A DNA stretch of 64,000 nt, from the NCBI RefSeq assembly GCF_037975245.1, contig NC_092564.1, positions 22,967,984-23,031,983 of the forward strand, written 5' to 3'. The translations under genes were made by a program, and so were the position numbers. The notes beneath the pieces are model-generated. The model ran no database searches, was not told the DNA's origin, and saw only the letters and a program-made list of their open reading frames with translations. The stretch's first letter is position 1. Each line of letters begins with the position of its first letter. Below, piece by piece: positions 48,460-59,079 of this stretch. Origin of the DNA: Apostichopus japonicus (taxonomy: Eukaryota; Echinodermata; Holothuroidea; Aspidochirotida; Stichopodidae).

Positions 48460-48935
48460 TTAACTATATGTCTGATCTTAATCTGTTTAAGTTGTATATG
48501 TCTGATCTAATCTGTTAATCTGTTAACTATATGTCTGATATTATCCTGTTAACTTTATGTCTGATTTTAATCTGTTAACTACTGTATATGTCTGATCTAA
48601 TTCTGTTAATCTGTTAACTATATGTCTGGTCTTAATCTGTTAACTATATGTCTGATATTATCCTGTTAACTTTATGTCTGATCTTAATCTGTTAACTATA
48701 TGTCTGATCTTAATCTGTTAATCTGTTAACTATATGTCTGATATTATCCTGTTAACTTTATGTCTGATCTTAATCTTTTAACTAAATGGCTGATCTTAAT
48801 CTGTTAATCTGTTAACTATATGTCTGATCTTAATCTGTTAAAGTTCTATGTCTGATCTTAATCTGTTAACTATATGTCTGATCTGATGTTAATCTGTTAA
48901 CTATATGTCTGATCTTAATTTATTAACTATACTGA
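48460..48935. repeat. 23-26-bp minisatellite
   Basis: Roughly 18-20 copies of TCTGATCTTAATCTGTTAAC followed by TATATG or TTTATG, with the partial words AATCTGTT doubled in some units. It lies about 370 bp upstream of the first coding exon of the plus-strand gene. Confidence 0.9.
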
Positions 48936-49308
48936 TTGACAAACGCTACAAATCCACTAAACTTGGAAAACAACGGCATGTTTGTTTCCACTTTCTTCCC
49001 TTCTTTTATCTGCTTTGAAACTTTACTGATCCAGCTATTAAATTTATTTCCAGGGTAAATATTAAACATTTGAAATTACATTTAAGTCAAAAGTGAAACA
49101 AGCTAAGTGCCAACTTTGTAAATTTAAAGTCGGGAGATTTTTCAAGTTAACTCGGACTGTAGTTAAGATGGCAAAGTTGCTTTTGAAAGTAAGAAAACAA
49201 GAAAGTTGACAATATAGTTTCTGAAGGGAAATAATTTAATGTTAAGATTTTTGTAAATGTATCTTAATGCTTATAAAACAGTGTTGTGGTCTCCTTTCTT
49301 CTTTACAG

Positions 49309-49673
49309 GCACATCATGTATGGCATTACTGTGAAATGGCCACGACTCTGAATGAACTCTCAATGTAATGGTCCTAAAAGAATGGATCAAGGGCAAGCCA
49401 ACAGCCATGGCCACATTTCTTACGAGGATTTTATTCATTACCATATGAGTAGTAACCCTGCAAATTTGAACTCTCTGAGCAATCAACACTTTTATGAAGA
49501 AAAGACAACCAGTCTGAGAGATCTACTGGAGCAGAAACGAAATACCACAGGAGGAGGTGGAGGAGGAGGAGGAGGAGGAAGAGGGTCAATCACGAGGGAG
49601 AGTAGCTCATCTAGTTTAACCCGGAGCACCGGAAAGTTAGGATCTCTCACTACCGGTAGTGAGAATAGTTTAG
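49309..49673 (+). CDS. unrecognised gene, first coding exon
   Basis: The exon starts after TTCTTTACAG and ends before GTAATG, in phase 1. The ATG at 49,352 is directly preceded by an in-frame TGA, so translation starts in this exon and the upstream part is 5' UTR. It encodes MNSQCNGPKRMDQGQANSHG, a segment with YEDFIHYHM and TTSLRDLLEQKR, a polyglycine run from a GGA microsatellite (about 49,549-49,580) and a Ser/Thr-rich tail (ESSSSSLTRSTGKLGSLTTG). It looks like a disordered N-terminus with one conserved helix. Frame and phase join cleanly to the exon at 50,801. I do not recognise the protein. Confidence 0.65.
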
Positions 49674-50800
49674 GTAATGTGTAGAACAATAAGAACAAGA
49701 GATTGTTTCATTCTGCTATCAGTGAGAATAGGAAAATAAAATATGTAGAAATGTGAAGGATTATTATAAAGGTGTTAAATCACTGTTAAGCAGGCTCACA
49801 TGAAAGGATGTGAAAACATGACAAACTTGACCAAGATTTCTGTACTGTGCTGAGGGGGGGGGGGGGGTGGAGGAGTGGGGGTGAGTGGTACGTGAGGGGA
49901 AAGATCAATTAATAGCTTGCTTTGGGAGGGGTTTATGTCCTCATCTCTTCCTGCCTCTGGACATGATTTGACATCTCTCTACTCCAGACTTAACTTTCAT
50001 GCATCAATCACAATTTACTTCACTATATACCTCCAGACAAGGCATTCTAATGAAAATCTTCAAATGGCAAAAATTTATTTCATTAAGTCATTAATCAATT
50101 TATACTTAAATTATGATGTCCTAAGTGACAGATGTTGATTACATGAAAACTTTGCGAAATCTTTCAAGCTGGATAACACTATTCCTTTTGGGTTGAAATG
50201 CATTTATTACTGTATATGAATGAAAGCTAGGATCATTTTGTCACCCCAGTGGTATTGTTGAACAGTGTTTATTGCAATGACTGAGCATCACTGACCAAGA
50301 GATCTGTTCATTAGCTTTATAAATCTTTTTTCCACTTGTTTTTTTTCCAAATGGTCAGCAACTGAAGTTGTACAATATTTGAAGCTTAAACTTCTACAGA
50401 GCAGCTGTTAGAGTAGTAAGCTATAAAACTGACACCTTAAGGGAAGATGTGATTAATGAAAGAGACCTGCCTCTGGTATAATTCTTCTTTTCCTCTGTTT
50501 ATGAAATCTTTCATTCAGGAATTTTCAATCCAGCTTCTACAGTACAGAAGGATTTCCCAACAGCCTATGTCCCCTATTGAGTAAAGTGTAATCACTGTGT
50601 GATCACAGTAACTGGTTGAGTGCAAAAACATCACAGCCCAGCTGATTCAGCATTTACCTGTATTAAGGATGACCGGTGTTTACCAGAGTTTCTTAACTTT
50701 CGGGGAAAATATGTTCAATGACGTGTAAGATCATCACGGTAGGTTATTGTGTAAATATTGACATGACTGTGTAACTGTTGTTGTTTTGGTTTGTAATTAG

Positions 50801-50946
50801 GGGCTTCATCATCATTGGCTAAGGAGAGTCTGGATTCAGGAGCCCGAGATTTGAGTCCAGAGCCAGGTTCCTATCTACAGATACTCATGGACAGTCTTCC
50901 ATTAACTGTTGGAGGAGCAAACATCGCTAACGAGACGAATAACTCA
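50801..50946 (+). CDS. unrecognised gene, second coding exon
   Basis: 146 nt between TTGTAATTAG and a consensus donor TCA/GTAAGT. It starts in phase 1, completing a Gly codon with the previous exon, and ends in phase 0. It encodes ASSSLAKESLDSGARDLSPE followed by PGSYLQILMDSLPLTVGGAN and NETNNS. The open frame continues into the intron but with intron-like composition. The SYLQILMDSLP helix suggests the start of a folded or alpha-solenoid domain; this is inference. Confidence 0.65.
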
Positions 50947-51585
50947 GTAAGTCAAAATCTAATCATTTATACTTTCTCCTCGTCCCTCTCCTCTTTCTCA
51001 CAACTACTTCTGACCACCTTCTCTTTCCCCTCTCTTCAGTCATATCAGATCATTCATAATACCTGTGAGTTAAATTTCTGTAAACCTCTCTGTGTGGATC
51101 TTAGAGGACATGTTACTCCCGTCCTAAGATTGAAACAACTGTTTCCATCATTGGTGGCTGTGTAGCAGCCAGTGTTATTCATTAATTACCATATATATAA
51201 AGATGGTGAAATACATACGGCAGATTTCACAGTTACAGGGTCCAAAAGGTCCCTCCAGATCCCAAATTTTCAAATGCTTTGTTTCAAAACAAATGACCTA
51301 CCATTTGTAACTTTGACATCCCAATTATCATTTGTGAAAACGCAGAGATAAAATAACCTACGGTTGTTACGAAATAAAAGTGAAACATAACACGAGTGGA
51401 AACTTTGCTATGGAAGATAATGAATGCATGTTAATCATACTTTCTTCTTTTTCATGTTTGAGGAGGAACTTTTTATAATTGTTTTGTTTTTAGAGGAGAC
51501 TATTAGTACTATGGATCTGATATCAACCATCAGATTCATCTGTACAGCTGAAGTTTACCATTTACTGGAGCGTGAAGACTTTTAA

Positions 51586-53790
51586 GGACTTGGACGGACA
51601 AAACTCATAAAATTTAAATGGAAAAATTCTTTTGAATAAGATATAAAAAAGGCAGGTACTTGAGTGTTTCATAGTTTATTAATAACAACTGGAGTATCAA
51701 ACATTTGAATGCAAATCAAACATTCAATGTTAATTCAACAAAAAAATTAGGTGAAACATCACTATTGCAAACATAACACTTGGACGGACAAAAGAAACAT
51801 ATGCATTGCAAACATAACCTTGGACGGACAGATTCACTATCAGTAAGACAATAGTTTAATCATTTGATATCATTAAATGATTACTTGAATGCTTTTATGG
51901 CATAGTAAAGATTCATCCAAATTCCATGTCATGCTATTAGAAACTGTGTTTTGCAGTTGTTACCCCTGGACACAAAAAAATGTCAAATGCACATTGCAAA
52001 CATAACCATTGACAATGAAGGACAAACTTACAATAAATAAGAAAATTATTTATTCAGCTAATATATGACAGGTAGTCACAGGTATACATGTACATTCAAG
52101 GTAAGGTAAGTTAAACTGCTTCAGGAAAGGTTTATGCAGCCACATAATAGCCATGGCCCACTCTCTCCCAGACCCCGAACTTGTCTAAAGAATAGTGTTT
52201 ACATGGGTCCAAAACTAGGGAACCGGGTACCCGAGAGTTGTTACCGGTCGGGTATCCAGGTACCCGGAAAAATTGTTTACCCTCGTGTATCGCGATTTTC
52301 AAGAAAATAATATTTTTTAGTCGTTCCGTCTATAATCCATTAGTAACACCTCGTAAAATACCTAGTCAGTATTCCATGTACAAAATAAACGAATGTATAA
52401 AAAATAATTGTGAGAATTCTTTCAACATCATCCACATGGTAGCCTAACACCACACTAAGTCAATGGGGAAAATTCTAGCCTATACTGCAATTGTGACGCA
52501 GTTATAAGATATCCGTGGAATACTTTCATTATTGCTGTTATCTTCGACCAAGGGGTTGCCTAACACCACACTAAGTCAATGGGGTAATCTAGCATAACCA
52601 TGTTTATTAGCTGAAATTGTGACGCAGTTATAAGGTATCCATGGAATACTTTCGTTATTGCTGTTAGCTTCGACCACATTGTAGCCTAACACCACACTAA
52701 GTCAATGGGAATTTTGCCTAACCATCGGTTTGCAAAAAAAAATTAAAAAAAAAAGAAAAAAATAAATAATAATAACACTGCGTAGGATTCGGGTAATAAA
52801 TTAGGAACCGGGTAGTTTCGCGGATACCCCGTGCAAACACTACTAAAGAATAGTGATATGAAGAGGTTTAGTGGGTGGCTGAGCCTAAAATACTTTTGCA
52901 TCAAAATTTGCGATCAATGACTAGAGGTGTAGGGATAAGGACTACAAAATTTCGCGCATTAAAGTTATTGTTTTCCGTCCCGCGTTATGTTCGCATTTTA
53001 GGAGCGTTACGTTCGCCTTGTCAAATAATTGTTTTGACCTATCCTTACAGAGTGCTATATGTACACATGGAAGTAACGTTACTTTGTAGCAGACGGTCAA
53101 AATAAATCAAATTATTCATACCACCAGTCCAACAAAACTTTTAAGTTAAAAGTTTTAATACTTTTCCTAAGTTAAATTCTGCGAACGTAACGGTAAATCG
53201 AACGTAACGCAGTTGGACGGAAGTTGTCAAAATGTGATTTTTTCGTTACGTTTTGTACTTACGAAAATTTTTGGCCTAACACAATTGAAGACTGACTTCA
53301 TACAGACTAAATAATCGTGCGATAACAGAACATTGGTGACGATAAGTTCGTTCACCTTCAATGAAGTTTCTGTGGTGATCGACCAAACGTGACATGGAAG
53401 TTTGGACAGACATAACGTTCGACATCAAAGATTGCTTATAACTCACACATTTTTACAATTACTGCCATGTTTTGGACAAGATGATGACGGGCGATTACCA
53501 ATGTTGTAATCACATTGACTGACGCGAGAATTTGTTTCTTTGTTTTGAAGGAAATGATAGATACACATTTTATCACAAATTGGACAGAATTTTAGAAGTT
53601 CAAGGTAAAGAATTTCAATGTCTGATTAGAGAAAATTGAATGGGGAGTTGAACCAAAACTAACTATTTTTTGTTTTGTTCCACTATCCTGTTTTAAAAAA
53701 TGGTGGACAATATTTGAAGGGGTGGGTCATTTAACAAGGGAGGCCTCAAGAAATTGAGGTGTATAAACATGTGGGACCCTATTCCGTCCA
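51586..53790. repeat. region with dispersed TTGGACGGA motifs
   Basis: TTGGACGGACA occurs at about 51,590, 51,779 and 51,823. Variants (TTGGACGGAAG, TTGGACAGA) lie near 53,213, 53,402 and 53,580, and the complement TTCCGTCCACAA is at about 53,782. The hAT element at 52,193 lies inside. This may be one older element whose ends and subrepeats carry this motif, but no clear terminal repeats or target duplication were found. Confidence 0.35.
52193..52842. mobile_element. hAT-type MITE (650 bp)
   Basis: Left TAGTGTTTACAT and the complement of the right end TAGTGTTTGCAC are inverted ends flanked by an exact 8-bp duplication CTAAAGAA (52,185-52,192 and 52,843-52,850). GGGTACCCG-type words recur near the left end. 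Three internal units carry ACACCACACTAAGTCAATGG at about 52,450, 52,564 and 52,691. Related units occur in the outer hAT element at 42,515-42,660, as does AACCATCGGTTTGC before an A-run. Confidence 0.85.
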
Positions 53791-53799
53791 CAATATGTA

Positions 53800-55880
53800 G
53801 TTCCACTTAATAAAAATTCTTCGGACACAGACAAAAAAGACACCACATAAAGATCATTATTTTTTTTATTTCTACAATCATATAACTGCATAATTCTGGA
53901 ATCACAATTTTTTTTAAATTGAATATGTTGCATTACCTCAACTCATATTTGAAAAGTATAATTGGACCCCTTTACTGTGAAATCTGCCATACACAATGGA
54001 GGTAGATCTAGGGTGATACTTCCATCCATGCACATGCAAGAGAAGTGGAAGGAGGGACATACCTTATAGTAGGTTTGCACAATTGTACTTTGTTACCTCA
54101 CTTACATGTCTCCACACAACATTCATATACTGGAGGACTGATTTTGAGGTGGGATGTCCTTGTACCTCTAGTCTAAATAGCAAACACATGTTTCCTACAA
54201 GGTTCATTTATATTTGAAGGAATCACTGCCTTTGGACAACATTGTATGTACCAGAACAGAATGATACACGGTAGCAGGAGGTCAAAGGTCACAATTTTAA
54301 TGCTCTATTTACAATTGGCAGATTACAATTATTATTAGAGACAGGTAAGTTTCTCAATAATAAATATCCAAACCAGGAATTGTCCCTACAGTACACCAGA
54401 TGCTGTTACCCATATCTGCACCCCAGGTTGTCATTGGGTGCACTGAGTAGCAGATCCTGAGGGGTGATAATCTCAATTTGTGTCTGTGAATGCTTTTCTT
54501 TCAAATACACTGAGTTGATATTTAGTACATTTTTGAAGTACTGTAGTTGCCTTTTATAGAATGCACTCTTACATGGCACCTCTTTGTCAAATCTTCATTG
54601 GAATGTCGCCCTCTATTTACAAACACTGTTTGAATTCCATTTGGTATTGCAGTCACTGTTGTGATTATGAATTCACATTCACACCCATCCATGTAGAAGC
54701 ATGCCAGCGTCGTTAGCATAGTAAAAGATAGAATGGAGGTAGGAAGGGCAAGAACCACTCACTCAGGGCTGTTTTCACAGCAGTTGTATTACTAATTGAA
54801 TAGTACTGTGTGTAGCAATGTGAACAATACTCATGATCTTCACATAGATTCACATCATTTTGATATTCCTTTTCCAGTTTCTCAAATGGTTGGTCTTAGC
54901 CATACTTGTAAAAACTTCATCTCACTAGAAAGGTCCCATCAGTTTAAATACTTAGAAGGAAAATTGTTAAAGAAAACTTGCCTTAGAAATGTCTTTGTAT
55001 AGTAGTTATAGAGCTATTAGTGTATAGTATTGTATAGTATTTGTAGTATAGTATAGTATTTGTATAATATCTATATAGCAATTAGCGGTATTCAATTAAT
55101 AATCCCTCACTCCTCCCAGCCACCCCTCTATCTCTCTCTTATTTTCCAAATGTGGTTCAATGCTGAATCATCTACGAGAAATATCAAATATGTTCAAACT
55201 AAAATGAACAAGAAGTGAATGTATATATTCAAAATCTTTCTGGTCAGGAGTAGCAATACGAAATTCGCACCCGATGAAATGCAAAGTTGATACTGCAGTT
55301 TTGTTTATAGTTGCTACAGGCATGGTCATATCAAAATGCTATGTTAAGAGAAAGAGCTGCTGCCAGAAAATATAATCTAACCCTAACCCTAACCTAATAT
55401 TTTAAGCTAGTCCATAGTGATGACATTAGCCATGAGATTTGCAAATGAACAAGACAAAATGTTGCATTTATGTAGGACACAGCAATTTCTGCATTGAATT
55501 CCTAATAATCCCATAGAACTCTGTGCTAACCTAAGGAGCATCCACTTATGTTTGAATATTACATAACTGGGTCAGCAAGGATGCAATGTTCCCATGCAAT
55601 GCAATAATACAACTATAAAGCTTCTCCAACAGTTCATTTTCTCTGAAGTAGGTCTTGTACCGCCAAGGTCATTAATAGCTCCCATCCTGGAGGTTTATGG
55701 GTGTCCTCAAGGTTACATAAAAATGATTTGATGGTGATGCTAAGACAAATCACAGGGTTAAAGTAGGTTCATAAACCAGGTTTCACTTTCACTGATTCAT
55801 GTGAGCACCCAGAAGGGTAAGGCAGTGAATTTTCATCTCAAAGAAACTGGCTCTCCAATACCTGGCTATTGATAGCAGAG
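53800..55880. other. intronic stretch
   Basis: No exon or element end recognised. A very short CCCTAA run lies at 55,379-55,396. Confidence 0.4.
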
Positions 55881-56412
55881 CAGCAAATCTTCCCTGATAA
55901 TTAGGTCAAGGTTCACAAATTCATAAAACCATATTTATACCTTTAAGTATATATAAAGTATTTTCATACATGCTCCATTCTTTTTGTTTAATGACTACAG
56001 AGCTCAACAAATCTTCCCTGATAATTAGGTCAAGGTTCACAAATTCATAAAACCATATTTATACCTTTAAGTATACATAAAGTATTTTCATACATGCTCC
56101 ATTCATTTTGTTTAATGACTACAGAGCTCAACAAATCATTCCCTGATAATTAGGTCAAGGTTCACAAATTCATAAAACCATATTTATACCTTAAAGTATT
56201 TTCATACATGCTCCATTCTTTTTGTCTAATGACTACAGAGCTCGACAAATCTTCCCTGATAATTAGGTCAAGGTTCACAAATTCATAAAACCATATTTAT
56301 ACCTTTAAGTATGTATAAAGTATTTTCATACATGCTCCATTCTTTTTGTTTAATGACTACAGAGCTCAACAAATCTTCCCTGATAATTAGGTCAAGGTTC
56401 ACAAATTGATAG
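55880..56412. repeat. about 122-bp tandem repeat, five copies
   Basis: Units begin ACAAATCTTCCCTGATAATT at about 55,883, 56,007, 56,131, 56,243 and 56,367. Each contains AGGTCAAGGTTCACAAATTC, ATAAAACCATATTTATACC, TACATGCTCCATTC and GACTACAGAGCTC. Copies are over 90 percent alike by eye; the third lacks about 12 bp and the last is partial. Confidence 0.9.
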
Positions 56413-56439
56413 AAAATCATATTTGTATCTTTTAAGTGT

Positions 56440-57300
56440 AAAAGTATCTTCTGATGGTTGGTTGATGGTGTTTGGTTCCAGTGCTTTGCCTTTGCAAACT
56501 ATCGCAAACTATGCAGTTAAGTTGGCGTATGCGTGGGTGTGCGTGTGTGGGGGTGCGTGTGGATATGACACCCAGGCTTGTAAACATGGTATATCAAGAA
56601 GGAAATATGTGATTGATGTCATACATGTTGATCTTAATTGTTTTTGTAGGGCTATATCTTTGAATGTTAGTGAGTGGGAAGGGCTAAATGTAAACTTCTG
56701 AAAATGTCAAAATCTCTTCAACCGTATGTCCGATTTAGTTCATACTTAGCTCATATGGTGATGTAACTACATAGTTACGTACATGTTCTTTGCAATAACA
56801 AGTTTACCTCATTAATATTGATGAGTGGATTTGGCTCGATGGGAAATCTTCAAAACAGCTCGTAAACACGACATCTCAACAAACACAAGTTGAATCAATG
56901 TCATACTGCCCTGTAGTACTGTAGGTAGCTGCCCTGTGATGAGTAGATAGTTTTTGGTTCCCGCCATGAATATTAATGAATGGGCAGGGCTTAACGTCAA
57001 ATTTGGTTCAAGCTGGGAATTTGATGTTGGTACAATGTAAGCACATTTTCATGACATTTCCATCTTTATGTCATTAATATTCATAAATTTGCAGCATTTA
57101 AACACAAGACAAGAACCAAATGTTCCATGATTTTCATCCTTGACATATTAGGTTTGTCACGCTACATTCATACAATCAACCGTGTTGTTTTTGAACAAAA
57201 AATTCTTTATTAGATATCTCTGAAATAGTATTTGCTGTATGTCCGATTAGCTTTATACGTACTTGGATAATACATGTAAGTACAGTATATAGATACAGTA
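56440..57300. repeat. diffuse repeat family with GTATGTCCGATT words
   Basis: GTATGTCCGATT occurs at about 56,722 and 57,238. ATTAATATT(C/G)AT(G/A)A words occur at 56,813, 56,968 and 57,075 with G-rich neighbours such as GGGCAGGGCT. Probably a decayed repeat; no ends found. Confidence 0.35.
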
Positions 57301-58976
57301 CATGCTTATGAGATCATAAAATTTGACATCTGTTTTCATACGCTGTCACTAAATATACTTTGTCAACATGATAACTGATTCCTAGTACCTTCCTTTATAT
57401 GTTGCTGCAGTAGTCAAATACAAAATCCCTCATCATTTTGGTGTCCACAAGTTCATGGATGTTAACATACATGGCTTTCCACACTACAGTATGAACGTGT
57501 CTGGGCATCGGAACCACTATACGTTTATGTTTTCTGGTTACTCATTTTGCTTCCATATCTTCAAATTCTGATCATTCATTAATTGTATAAAATCTAATCA
57601 CGGAATTGAAAACTTCAAATGTACTATTCAGTGGTAATACAGACCATAGTCATCACATCAATTGTGATAGTTCTGTACCTGTTGCGTGGTGTAATGGTGA
57701 AATGGTTAAATGTGAATTTTGTTTCTAAGAACATATGAGGTTGCCATTCAGCATAGACATTATAACATACTTTAAGCTCCTTTAATGATGTAGTGTCTAC
57801 CACTTAAACTGGCACCCTGCTGTTGTATCTCCATTTTCTAGACTAAACTGTGGGAAATAAAACAAAGTACTTGTAAGCCATAAACTCTGTAATCTTCAAT
57901 AAATTTTCATCTGTCCTGGTTCACAACCCTGGGAAAGAAATATAAAAATTTCAAACTTTGCTCTCATGTGATGTTTTTCTTATAATTTTTCTTTGTTTCT
58001 TAGTATATAAATGCTTTTTTTTTGTTGTTGTCAAGTAATCGTTACTACTTGTTGCAGTTTAACTGTCTAATAGACTATTTCAACTTTTGAAATTGGACAC
58101 ATATATCAGTCTTTTATTGTGAATTCCAGGAGTTTATTATGAATGTCATGTAGTCTCAGATACTTTTCAGACTTCTGAGGGTTGTTAGAGATTGGCTGAT
58201 TATAATTTTGCATGAAGGTGCTGATATCATGTGGGTCACTTTACGCTGCTGTACTGCATGAATTGGGCTGCAGTATTTTTAGTGTTCTTTGCATTTTGTT
58301 TGGAATTTGATAAGTTTCTGTGTGGAAGCACTTTACCTTTTGTTTTGTCGTTTCTCTGTGTTTTAAATCTCATGAATAATTTGGTGTATTCTAATATCAC
58401 CCTTTGACAGGCAACCAAGATGCTTCTTTGTTTGTGCCTGAGTTTGTACACAGTAGAGTAATAATACCAAACAGCGTCAGGTACAGATTCACGGTTTCAG
58501 TAATTATTGTTATTGGCCAGAATAGCCACTGACAGCAACATGCAGGTTTCCTGGGGAAGCCAAAAGTGAAAGTTTCCTAATATTGCTAGTGAGATTTCTG
58601 TTTCACACTGGAGATATTTTGGTGTTGTGAGTATATTCCCTGAGGTCAAAGGTCAGTGTTTGACTTCAAAATGATAGTGATAATTAAAGTGTTTCCAGGG
58701 AGGGTTTTAGCAACCTCTCTCTTCTTCAAGTGTGATTCTCTTCCAATGGGATAATATTTGGTCATATCATATTTAATATTGTTGTCTCTTGTGTGCCTGT
58801 TTGCCAGTGCCCAAGGGGATGAACTTGTGTTTATTTGGGTGCAGGCCAACCTTGTAATCTAAGCTGCAGTTAAAAAGCTCTTCTTTCTTTCACAGACCTG
58901 CATGGATTGAAATATATAGATCAGTAATATATCACACTTTCTGTGTATAATGTTACGATTCAGTTTGTTATTACAG

Positions 58977-59079
58977 CCCGGTTGGGAGAGGAACCTCCTC
59001 AAAAGTATGAATTTCATCAATTATTTTGACCGTTTCATTTCTCGACCTATTAAGGAACAGTTTAATAATGATGTTGCAG
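58977..59079 (+). CDS. unrecognised gene, third coding exon
   Basis: 103 nt between GTTATTACAG and GCAG/GTATAT. It starts in phase 0, matching the donor at 50,946, and ends in phase 1. It encodes 34 residues, PGWERNLLKSMNFINYFDRF then ISRPIKEQFNNDVA, an amphipathic helical segment with strong protein-like character in otherwise intronic DNA. The 8-kb preceding intron and exact phase match support membership of the same gene. Further exons should lie beyond the window. Confidence 0.6.

Larger units (their letters stand above)
50947..58976 (+). other. large intron of the plus-strand gene
   Basis: The interval between exons two and three, 8.0 kb. It carries a hAT element (52,193-52,842), a region with repeated TTGGACGGA words (51,586-53,790), a 122-bp tandem array (55,880-56,410) and a diffuse repeat family (56,440-57,300). 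The rest is AT-rich with no recognised exon. Confidence 0.5.

Noticed and set aside
55379-55396. Interstitial telomeric repeat (CCCTAA)
   Set aside because: Only about two and a half units, which chance can explain.
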